Shown one piece after another: positions 6,129-12,031 of a stretch of 12,031 bases of DNA. The stretch covers positions 1 through 12,031 of the forward strand of contig VSPO01000106.1 in the NCBI GenBank assembly GCA_009775375.1, in the 5' to 3' direction. Position 1 is the stretch's first letter. Each line of letters starts with the position of its first letter. The notes beneath the pieces are model-generated. The model did no database searches and had not been told where the DNA came from. It saw only the letters and a list, made by a program, of their open reading frames with translations. This DNA is from Muribaculaceae bacterium. GTDB lineage: Bacteria; Bacteroidota; Bacteroidia; Bacteroidales; Muribaculaceae. Both the position numbers and the translations under genes were made by a program.

Positions 6129-6548
6129 CTATTGTTTGGCGCCAGCTTTTTTTCGTATCTGGATGTCGAATTTCTTCTCGGCAACGTTGATCATCTCGTC
6201 ATAGAAATCGGCACGGAGTCTTGCCTCCCTGAGTTCTTTCTCAAGCCGTGCGATTTTCTGTTCCGCCGATTCGGATTCCGGTTTTGACGGACAGGCCGCC
6301 GTCTTTGCATTCTCCGGTCGGCCCGACTTGCCACTGACCTCGGAGTCTATATCCCGGTATTCTTTCGTGTCGTTTTCCCTTGCAGACATATTTTTTCCTT
6401 TTTCTTCTGCAAAGGTAGCAATCCATCGCCAAACTGTGGTTTTTGGCATTGAAAGAATTTTCGCAATCCGTCCGATTGAAAGACCTTCCTGATACAAGGC
6501 TCGGGCACTTGGCATTTTTTCTCTTTGCTGTTCTTTGTATGACCCCAT
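6129..6548 (-). CDS. IS3-family transposase OrfA (DNA-binding subunit, 139 aa)
   Basis: Residues about 14-45 form a helix-turn-helix (ALYQEGLSIGRIAKILSMPK then TTVWRWI) that would bind the element's terminal repeats. A Ser/Lys-rich linker follows, then a leucine-zipper-like coiled coil at about 96-126 (KIARLEKELREARLRADFYD), which mediates multimerisation in IS3 OrfA proteins. It ends in the family-typical RKKAGAKQ just before TAG. Lys133-Lys134 are encoded inside the A7 slippery run, so translation yields OrfA alone or, after a -1 slip, OrfAB. At 139 aa with a long low-complexity linker it is somewhat longer than many OrfA proteins. The start ATG at 6548 is inside a hairpin, which may limit translation. 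Confidence 0.9.
   Translation of the reverse strand: MGSYKEQQREKMPSARALYQEGLSIGRIAKILSMPKTTVWRWIATFAEEKGKNMSARENDTKEYRDIDSEVSGKSGRPENAKTAACPSKPESESAEQKIARLEKELREARLRADFYDEMINVAEKKFDIQIRKKAGAKQ
6147..6153 (-). promoter_or_regulatory. Programmed -1 ribosomal frameshift site (A AAA AAA)
   Basis: The minus strand reads CGA AAA AAA GCT in the orfA frame, which contains the canonical slippery heptamer A AAA AAA. A -1 slip moves ribosomes from the orfA frame into the orfB frame and gives a continuous 456-codon OrfAB. A GC-rich TGGCGCCA palindrome follows within a few bases, but I see no strong stimulatory stem-loop. Confidence 0.8.
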
Positions 6549-6571
6549 AAACTATTATTGTTTATGAGTCA
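6540..6571 (-). promoter_or_regulatory. Hairpin covering the orfA start codon
   Basis: TGACCCCATAAAC (6540-6552) and GTTTATGAGTCA (6560-6571) pair around a 7-nt loop, with a single mismatch/bulge. In the minus-strand mRNA the orfA AUG (6546-6548) is in the 3' arm. In transcripts entering from outside, the stem would hide the start codon, as known for anti-read-in structures in other insertion sequences. Confidence 0.55.
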
Positions 6572-6694
6572 ACTTTTTTCAGGGAAAGACAGTTTAGGCA
6601 GTCGCCGTTATTATCTTTGCAAAATCAATAGCTACAGTCCTTGAAAACAACGACAAAATCTGTATGCAATGTCCTCAAATACGAAAATTTTTGT

Positions 6695-6703
6695 TAACTT
6701 TGC
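6695..6703 (+). promoter_or_regulatory. Bacteroidetes-type -7 promoter element upstream of the helicase gene
   Basis: TAACTTTGC matches the Bacteroidetes sigma-A -7 consensus TAnnTTTG, about 150 bp before the helicase ATG. A second match, TATCTTTGC, lies at 6612-6620. Neither has a clear TTTG -33 box at the usual distance, so either could be the real promoter. The rest of 6582-6852 shows no gene. Confidence 0.4.
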
Positions 6704-6780
6704 ATTCTACGCAACGGAATATCTGAGAAATGACCAGTCAACAAAATACAAAGACATAAGGCGCGAGCCGAGAAAACTTT

Positions 6781-6842
6781 GAGAACCCCTTCGTAGTCGT
6801 TACGGGCTTTGGTCGGCCTTCAGATGCTACGCTGGGGTTCTC
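6781..6842 (+). promoter_or_regulatory. Strong stem-loop in the leader just before the helicase start
   Basis: GAGAACCCC (6781-6789) pairs perfectly with GGGGTTCTC (6834-6842). After a 2x2 internal loop, CGTAG (6792-6796) pairs with CTACG (6827-6831), enclosing a 30-nt apical region. The stem ends 10 nt before the helicase ATG at 6853, where the ribosome would bind. No T tract follows, so it is not a simple terminator. It may control translation of the defence operon or bind a regulator. Confidence 0.6.
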
Positions 6843-6852
6843 TGATTTATAT

Positions 6853-9800
6853 ATGGAAATAATAAACAACATAGACAAGACGCTGAAAGACGATATGATT
6901 GTCACCTTGCGCTCCGGCTCCAAGGTGGCCATAGCCGCGTCATGTTTTTCCATATATGCTTTTCAGGAGTTGAAAGAGCAGCTATCGGAGATTTCCGAGC
7001 TGCGCTTCATCTTCACTTCACCCTCGTTTGTCACCGAACGTGCCGACAAACAGAAAAGAGAGTTCTACATACCACGCCTCAATCGAGAGCGTGACCTGTA
7101 TGGCTCGGAGTTTGAAATCAAGCTTCGAAACGAACTGTCGCTTAAAGCCGTTGCTAAAGAATGTGCCGAGTGGATTCGCCGCAAGGTGTGCTTTAAGTCC
7201 AACCGGACTCATGCCGGCATCCCACCAATGGCAGTAGTCGATGACATAGTATATACAGGTGTCAACGGCTTTACATGTGTGGAGCTTGGCACCGAGCGTG
7301 GAAATGCCCTTGCGACGGCAATCACCAAAATGGAAGCACCGTTTTCTCAGCAGTTTCTCCAGATATTCAATCAGATCTGGAACGATTCGGCGCAGATGCA
7401 GACCGTTACTGAACAGGTGCTTGACAATATCACAAATGCCTATAAGGAGAATGCTCCGGAGTTTATCTACTTCGTGACGCTATACAATATCTTCAACGAG
7501 TTCCTTGAAGACATTTCCGAGGATGTGCTTCCCAATGAGGCGACAGGATTCAAGCAGTCTGTCATATGGAACAAGCTCTATAACTTCCAGAAAGATGCCG
7601 CACTCGCCATCATAAACAAACTGGAAAAGTACAACGGCTGCATTCTTGCCGATTCCGTCGGTCTTGGTAAAACATTCACCGCTCTGTCGGTGATAAAGTA
7701 CTACCAGTCACGTAACAAGAGTATTCTTGTACTGTGTCCCAAGAAACTTTATGACAACTGGAACACGTTCAAGAGTCCTTATGAAAACAACCCGCTGGTG
7801 GCAGACCGATTCAATTACCATGTTCTATACCATTCCGACCTTTCCCGTAGAGGTGGAATGTCAAACGGCTATGATCTTGACCGCATAAGCTGGGGCAATT
7901 TCGACCTTGTAGTCATTGACGAGAGCCATAACTTCCGCAACGGCGGCAAGATTACCACAGACGAGAATGATGAGAATCCTCGCGAGAACCGTTATCTTCA
8001 GTTGTTGAACCGTGTTATCAGATCCGGGGTAAAGACCAAGGTGCTGATGCTTTCCGCCACTCCGGTCAATAATCGTTTCAACGACTTGAAAAACCAGCTC
8101 GCACTTGCGTATGAGGGTGAGGCTGATGTAATAAATTCATTGCTCAACACGACATCGACAATAGATGACATTTTCCGTCAGGCTCAGGGCGCGTTCAATA
8201 AATGGTCGGCATTGCCCAACAATGAGCGGACCACCAAGGCATTGCTTGATTCGTTGAGTTTTGATTTCTTCGAGGTGCTCGACAGTGTGACCATAGCACG
8301 GTCAAGAAAGCATATCGAGCAATATTATGATACTACTGACATCGGTACATTCCCTGAACGGTTGGCTCCTATATCCCGCCGTCCCGATTTGACCGATTTG
8401 AATACGGCCATCAACTACAACGATATTTTCCAGACTGTCAGTGAGCTGAATCTCGCCATATACACCCCCTCGGACTTCATTCTTCCGAGTATGCGCGACA
8501 AGTATTCAAAGGGCGACGGTGATACTTTTTCAAACCTTTCACGCGCAGGTCGTGAACGAGGCATACGCCGCTTGATGAGTATCAATCTCCTAAAGCGTCT
8601 GGAAAGTTCCGTCAATTCGTTCCGTCTCACATTGTCGAGGATTGAAAAACTGATTTCCGAAACAGTTAAGGCCATCGACAATATTCATTCGCAGGATGCG
8701 CAGGTAGACGATTTTGACTTCGAGGGAGGACTGGACTTCGACGAACAGAACGACAGCGTTTTCATCGGAGGCAAGAAAACCAAGATTGACTTGCGCGATA
8801 TGGACTATATCCAATGGCGTGACTACCTGCAGCAAGACCTTGATTCGCTGCGTCTGCTTCTCTTCATGCTTGCCGACATCACTCCCGAGCATGACTCCAA
8901 ACTTCAACAGCTCATAGTTGACCTGCGGGATAAGTTCGCACATCCTATCAACGGAGACAACAAAAAAGTGATAATATTCACTGCTTTCTCCGATACGGCG
9001 CAATATCTGTACGAACATCTTGCCCCGGCAATTCTTGAAAGGCATGGTCTTCACACCGCACTCGTGACCGGCGACATAGAAGCCAAAACCACATTGCGCA
9101 CAAGAAATCGAGGGAGGGAAACGGCCCCCGACTTCAACAAGGTGCTGACGCTCTTCTCTCCGGTTTCTAAAGAACGCAAAACGCTCTATCCGGAGATAAC
9201 GGAAGAAATAGATGTGTTGATTGCCACAGACTGTATTTCCGAGGGTCAGAACCTCCAGGACTGCGACTATCTCATCAACTATGATATACACTGGAATCCG
9301 GTGCGCATCATTCAGCGCTTCGGTCGTATCGACCGTATCGGTTCATGCAACGCGGTAATTCAGCTTGTCAACTATTGGCCCGACATGGACCTTGACGATT
9401 ACATCAATCTCAAAGGTCGCGTCGAGGCCCGTATGAAAGTGTCGGTGCTTACCGCCACCGGCGATGATAACCCTCTTTCAAACGAAGAAAAGGGAGACCT
9501 TGAATATCGCCGCAAGCAGCTTGAACGCCTCCAGTCCGAGGTCGTTGACCTTGAAGAAATGAACTCCGGCGTGTCAATCATGGATTTGGGCTTGAACGAA
9601 TTTAGGCTCGACTTGCTCGAATATATCAACCAAGGGCATGACATCGAGCATACGCCGCATGGTCTCCACGCTATTGTTCCGGCGACTGCCGACACCCCTC
9701 CGGGGGTCGTGTTCGTCTTGAAGAACCGTAACAATTCCGTGAATATAGACCGCAAGAACAGACTGCATCCGTTCTATATGGTCTATATCGGTCAGGATTC

Positions 9801-10098
9801 GGAGGTGATTGTAAACCACCTCGAACCCAAAGACCTGCTCGACCGCTTGCGTATGCTCTGCAAAGGGAAGTCGGAGCCTATCATGGAACTCTGCCGCAAG
9901 TTCAACGGTGAGACTCGCGACGGTCAGCGCATGGGTACTTACTCCCGGCTTCTCGGCGATGCCATCGCCTCGATTGTCAAAGTAAAGGAGCAAAGCGACC
10001 TTTTCTCTTTCTTTGAGGGAGACCCCAACGCACTTTTCGGCAACGAAGTCCGTGGCCTCGATGATTTTGAACTTATTTGTTTCCTCGTAATCAAGTAA
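6853..10098 (+). CDS. SNF2-family DNA helicase/translocase with PLD-like N-terminus (1081 aa)
   Basis: This is a large superfamily 2 ATPase of the SNF2/RapA type. Its motifs are ADSVGLGKT (266-274, Walker A), VVIDESHN (353-360, Walker B DESH), LSATP (400-404), a motif V segment SEGQNLQDCDYLINYD (796-811), and QRFGRIDRIG (821-830, motif VI). Residues about 1-175 resemble the PLD-like N-domain fused to such helicases (KVAIAASCFSIYAF, then LRFIFTSPS). The expected HxK nuclease motif appears only as RTHAG near His120, so nuclease activity is doubtful. An acidic insert lies at about 612-635 between the ATPase lobes, and residues about 870-1081 form an unassigned C-terminal region with a helical start. 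The role is probably DNA translocation or unwinding in a methylation-linked defence system. It is the first gene of the operon, and its stop is 4 bp before the DUF4391 gene. Confidence 0.9.
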   Translation: MEIINNIDKTLKDDMIVTLRSGSKVAIAASCFSIYAFQELKEQLSEISELRFIFTSPSFVTERADKQKREFYIPRLNRERDLYGSEFEIKLRNELSLKAVAKECAEWIRRKVCFKSNRTHAGIPPMAVVDDIVYTGVNGFTCVELGTERGNALATAITKMEAPFSQQFLQIFNQIWNDSAQMQTVTEQVLDNITNAYKENAPEFIYFVTLYNIFNEFLEDISEDVLPNEATGFKQSVIWNKLYNFQKDAALAIINKLEKYNGCILADSVGLGKTFTALSVIKYYQSRNKSILVLCPKKLYDNWNTFKSPYENNPLVADRFNYHVLYHSDLSRRGGMSNGYDLDRISWGNFDLVVIDESHNFRNGGKITTDENDENPRENRYLQLLNRVIRSGVKTKVLMLSATPVNNRFNDLKNQLALAYEGEADVINSLLNTTSTIDDIFRQAQGAFNKWSALPNNERTTKALLDSLSFDFFEVLDSVTIARSRKHIEQYYDTTDIGTFPERLAPISRRPDLTDLNTAINYNDIFQTVSELNLAIYTPSDFILPSMRDKYSKGDGDTFSNLSRAGRERGIRRLMSINLLKRLESSVNSFRLTLSRIEKLISETVKAIDNIHSQDAQVDDFDFEGGLDFDEQNDSVFIGGKKTKIDLRDMDYIQWRDYLQQDLDSLRLLLFMLADITPEHDSKLQQLIVDLRDKFAHPINGDNKKVIIFTAFSDTAQYLYEHLAPAILERHGLHTALVTGDIEAKTTLRTRNRGRETAPDFNKVLTLFSPVSKERKTLYPEITEEIDVLIATDCISEGQNLQDCDYLINYDIHWNPVRIIQRFGRIDRIGSCNAVIQLVNYWPDMDLDDYINLKGRVEARMKVSVLTATGDDNPLSNEEKGDLEYRRKQLERLQSEVVDLEEMNSGVSIMDLGLNEFRLDLLEYINQGHDIEHTPHGLHAIVPATADTPPGVVFVLKNRNNSVNIDRKNRLHPFYMVYIGQDSEVIVNHLEPKDLLDRLRMLCKGKSEPIMELCRKFNGETRDGQRMGTYSRLLGDAIASIVKVKEQSDLFSFFEGDPNALFGNEVRGLDDFELICFLVIK

Positions 10099-10102
10099 CA
10101 CC

Positions 10103-10702
10103 ATGCTCGGACTACCGCAATCAACAGAAGTAAACCGCCCGATGCCTAAGGCTCAACTTTATAAAAAGTTTGAGCTGAAACAGTCACAGCGCGACGCTTT
10201 CGACGCGGACATTGCCCGTATGGAAATCGTCAACTTCATTGCGCCGCAGTCTTTGCCGGGAATAGCCGAGGGCACGGAGGTTAAGGCTGTTTTTGTGGTC
10301 GATGTGGAGCTGAAACGCTCTGACTACGACACCAAAAACATTCTCCTTATCTCTAAACTCATTCCGCATCGCATAATCTTTGCTCTACGTCATGAAGATA
10401 AGGTGCAGCTTGCGGTATATCACACGAAGCTCTTTACCGCCTCGTGGCAGTCGGCAAATGATGTCAGCCTCTCGCTATCGGGATTAAATCTTGATGCGGT
10501 TTGGCAGAATATCGTCGCTTTTGTCGGTGAACTGGAGGTTGCCGAGGGTAACTCTCTCACCGAACAAATCCGCGTTGACGAGGAACGCACGAGGCTCATG
10601 CGTCAGATTGAGACGTTGGAACGCCAAATGCGATCCACCTCTCAACCTCGCCGTCAACGTGAACTCTATTCTGAAATAAAAAAATTAAAAGCTTCACTAT
10701 GA
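10103..10702 (+). CDS. DUF4391 protein, helicase/methyltransferase-associated (199 aa)
   Basis: The protein begins MLGLPQSTEVNRPMPKAQLY and carries the DUF4391 signature blocks as I recall them: LPxSTEVNxPxPK at the start, KNILLISKLIPH in the middle and LAVYHTKLF with a following Trp. Residues about 1-145 form an alpha/beta domain, and about 150-199 form a charged coiled coil (QIRVDEERTRLMRQIETLER). No catalytic function is established. The family recurs between SNF2-type helicases and type III Mod-like methyltransferases, so it is probably a structural or specificity partner in that complex. Its ATG lies 4 bp after the helicase stop and its TGA overlaps the next ATG (ATGA), so expression is coupled on both sides. 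Confidence 0.85.
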   Translation: MLGLPQSTEVNRPMPKAQLYKKFELKQSQRDAFDADIARMEIVNFIAPQSLPGIAEGTEVKAVFVVDVELKRSDYDTKNILLISKLIPHRIIFALRHEDKVQLAVYHTKLFTASWQSANDVSLSLSGLNLDAVWQNIVAFVGELEVAEGNSLTEQIRVDEERTRLMRQIETLERQMRSTSQPRRQRELYSEIKKLKASL

Positions 10703-11487
10703 AAATCGACATATCTCGTAATTTTTGGATTTATTCAACATGTATCGTTGTCTGTGTCGCTTTAATGTTTTCATCAAACTGGGTATTGCGTTTGCCCGCA
10801 GTCATCGCAGTTATTGGTGATAATAATACGTGGCTCCCCATTGCTACTGATTCAATACTTGCGGCTATGACTTTTATCGCTGGTAATTGGGTCTCTAATG
10901 CAGACAGGCTACGTTCTAAATTAAATGATAAAAAAGCTGACTTTGAAATAATACGTGGTAGTGTTGAGCGTTTATGTAACGCTCTAAATATAAAAAGACG
11001 TCAGTACTATTTTATTCTTGCACTTGACCCTACTATGAGTAGCCGCGATCTTTTGCGCGAGATAACGTTAACTCAACAAGAAATTGATGATGCTATCGCT
11101 CAATATTCTTCTATACATTATCTCGTTGAGTCCGAACAAGAGTATATTACGTTCAAAGAAACATGTAATATCCTTTCAGAACAATTTCAACTCGTTTTAA
11201 ATGGTCTGATTATTGTTGTCAATAAATGGTGTGATACACTATCCAAAATAGAACAGACTAAACTGATTATCGAAATGAACAATGGCAAAGAAGAAAGACT
11301 TAATTTTGCTACATTATATAAAGAAAGCTGTAAAGAGTTGGAACGCAGAAAGACCAAATTTTTGAGTACTTATGATTCTCAAGAGGGTTTACTTAACAGA
11401 TTGATAAATGAGTTGCGACATAACGCAGACTCTTTACTTCAAGCAGAACAAATAATTATACAGCAAATAAATAAAAAACTACAATAA
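10699..11487 (+). CDS. Two-TM coiled-coil membrane protein embedded in the defence operon (262 aa)
   Basis: Two N-terminal membrane helices lie at about residues 11-30 and 46-65. They are followed by roughly 195 residues of mostly helical, charged sequence with likely coiled coils (about 66-120 and 200-262). The basic N-terminus and the polar tail suggest both ends are cytoplasmic, with a short periplasmic loop (DNNTW). I recognise no domain. The gene is clearly AT-richer than its neighbours and prefers A/T-ending codons, which suggests separate acquisition. It nevertheless starts within the DUF4391 stop (ATGA) and its TAA overlaps the methyltransferase ATG (TAATG). A membrane-anchored sensor or abortive-infection-type effector is a plausible inference, since such topology is common in phage-defence cargo. 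A structural anchor for the complex is the alternative. Confidence 0.8.
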   Translation: MKIDISRNFWIYSTCIVVCVALMFSSNWVLRLPAVIAVIGDNNTWLPIATDSILAAMTFIAGNWVSNADRLRSKLNDKKADFEIIRGSVERLCNALNIKRRQYYFILALDPTMSSRDLLREITLTQQEIDDAIAQYSSIHYLVESEQEYITFKETCNILSEQFQLVLNGLIIVVNKWCDTLSKIEQTKLIIEMNNGKEERLNFATLYKESCKELERRKTKFLSTYDSQEGLLNRLINELRHNADSLLQAEQIIIQQINKKLQ

Positions 11488-12031
11488 TGAATAAACTCAA
11501 AATGCAAAGCCGTGATGTTGTAGGCGGCAACGTGGAGAAGATTGCCGCGTTGTTTCCTCACTGCGTCACTGAGCGGATAGGCAAGGACGGCACCGCCGAA
11601 CTTGCCATCGACTTCGACAAGCTCCGTGCGGAACTGTCGAACGATGCGCTCGAAGACGGCGAGGAACGCTATCAGTTCACCTGGCCCGACAAGCGGGCAG
11701 CGTCCCGTCTCGCCAATGAGCCGGTCAATCTCACTCTGCGTCCTTGCCGCGAGGAATCGGTAGACTTCGACACAACCGAAAACCTCTATATCGAGGGCGA
11801 CAATCTCGATGTTCTCAAAGTCCTTCGTGAAACATACCTCGGTCAGGTCAAGATGATTTACATTGACCCTCCATATAACACTGGCAACGACTTCGTCTAT
11901 AACGACGATTTCACTCAGGGTAAGGAGGACTTCGAGCAAAGCAGTGGTCTGTTTGATGCCGAGGGCAACCAAACTATCGACCCCATGCAGCGCAACACCG
12001 AAGCCAACGGACGCTTTCACACCGATTGGCT
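11487..12031 (+). CDS. Type III Mod-like N6-adenine DNA methyltransferase (N-terminal part, cut by window end)
   Basis: At least 181 residues are visible. They include the N-terminal region of Mod-like enzymes (ENLYIEGDNLDVLKVLRETY at 99-118) and catalytic motif IV DPPYNTGNDFVYNDDF starting at Asp127. The order, with DPPY ahead of the SAM-binding FxGxG motif, is that of beta-class N6-adenine methyltransferases such as type III Mod subunits. The SAM motif and target-recognition domain must lie beyond the window. The ATG at 11487 overlaps the membrane gene's TAA; Met6 at 11502 is an alternative start. It would methylate host adenines for self-protection, working with the upstream helicase and DUF4391 protein. 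Base composition returns to that of the helicase gene, unlike the preceding membrane gene. The large reverse-strand frame across this region is a shadow. Confidence 0.92.
   Translation, partial: MNKLKMQSRDVVGGNVEKIAALFPHCVTERIGKDGTAELAIDFDKLRAELSNDALEDGEERYQFTWPDKRAASRLANEPVNLTLRPCREESVDFDTTENLYIEGDNLDVLKVLRETYLGQVKMIYIDPPYNTGNDFVYNDDFTQGKEDFEQSSGLFDAEGNQTIDPMQRNTEANGRFHTDW

Larger units (their letters stand above)
5073..6601 (-). mobile_element. IS3-family insertion sequence (outer limits approximate)
   Basis: The element comprises orfA, an A7 slippery site, and orfB with the DDE integrase core, all on the minus strand. The orfB-side end has repeated GTTGAC units. The orfA-side end read inward on the minus strand contains ACTGTC, then TTTCCCTGAAAAAAGTTGAC, which resembles those units, so the ends are imperfect inverted repeats. 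I could not fix the exact termini or find a target duplication, so the limits may be off by tens of bases. The transposase frames look intact, so the element may still be mobile. Confidence 0.75.

Noticed and set aside
6781..6842. Invertible promoter flanked by inverted repeats
   Set aside because: The arms are only 30-44 bp apart with a stem-like internal match, the enclosed segment has no promoter, and no recombinase is adjacent.
8590..9291. 233-aa open frame on the minus strand
   Set aside because: It is fully antisense to the helicase gene in a region with recognisable helicase sequence, and has no family features of its own.
11439..12020. 193-aa open frame on the minus strand
   Set aside because: It lies opposite the methyltransferase frame carrying DPPY and is an antisense shadow of GC-rich coding sequence.
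6853..12031. Calling the locus DISARM or BREX
   Set aside because: No DUF1998 (drmB), drmA, PglZ or BrxC-like gene is visible; only the helicase-plus-methyltransferase theme is shared.

Overview
The window looks like a chromosomal segment of a gut Bacteroidales bacterium, with Muribaculaceae or a close relative as my best guess. The reasons are family-level: a subclass A2 (CfxA-like) beta-lactamase fold, a DKNYY-type exported protein, TAnnTTTG-type promoter matches, little Shine-Dalgarno use, and a helicase/DUF4391/adenine methyltransferase cluster of the kind seen in Bacteroidetes. No rRNA or tRNA gene is visible.

Layout. (1) Positions 63-2644, minus strand: a tightly packed envelope/periplasm gene set read right to left. 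It holds a WG-repeat plus class A beta-lactamase-fold protein, a rhodanese lipoprotein (ATGA overlap), a DKNYY-like exported protein, and two very small membrane proteins (79 and 40 aa; the last is too short for routine ORF calling). (2) Positions 2866-4474, minus strand: two short-chain dehydrogenases in one operon. The promoter-proximal one closely resembles E. coli 7-alpha-hydroxysteroid dehydrogenase (HdhA), so a bile-acid or steroid redox role is plausible. (3) Positions 4475-5072: no intact gene. It contains a perfect 10-bp hairpin, a GNAT acetyltransferase remnant with an in-frame stop, and a short coding-like frame. (4) About 5073-6600, minus strand: an IS3-family insertion sequence with OrfA, an A7 slippery site, and OrfB in the -1 frame with an intact DDE triad. 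Its orfB-side end carries GTTGAC motifs repeated every 31-33 bp; the other end carries one related copy, and a hairpin covers the orfA start codon. (5) Positions 6582-12031, plus strand: a promoter-like region, a strong stem-loop just before the first start codon, and then a probable phage-defence / restriction-modification operon running off the window.

The defence operon is the most interesting part. Its order is a 1081-aa SNF2-type helicase with a PLD-like N-terminus, a DUF4391 protein, a 262-aa two-TM coiled-coil protein, and a type III Mod-like N6-adenine methyltransferase cut by the window edge. Junctions are a 4-bp gap, ATGA and TAATG, which indicates translational coupling. The membrane protein is visibly AT-richer than its neighbours and looks like a later addition to the helicase-DUF4391-Mod core. 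A restriction (Res-like) subunit would be expected downstream but is not in the window, so its presence is inference.
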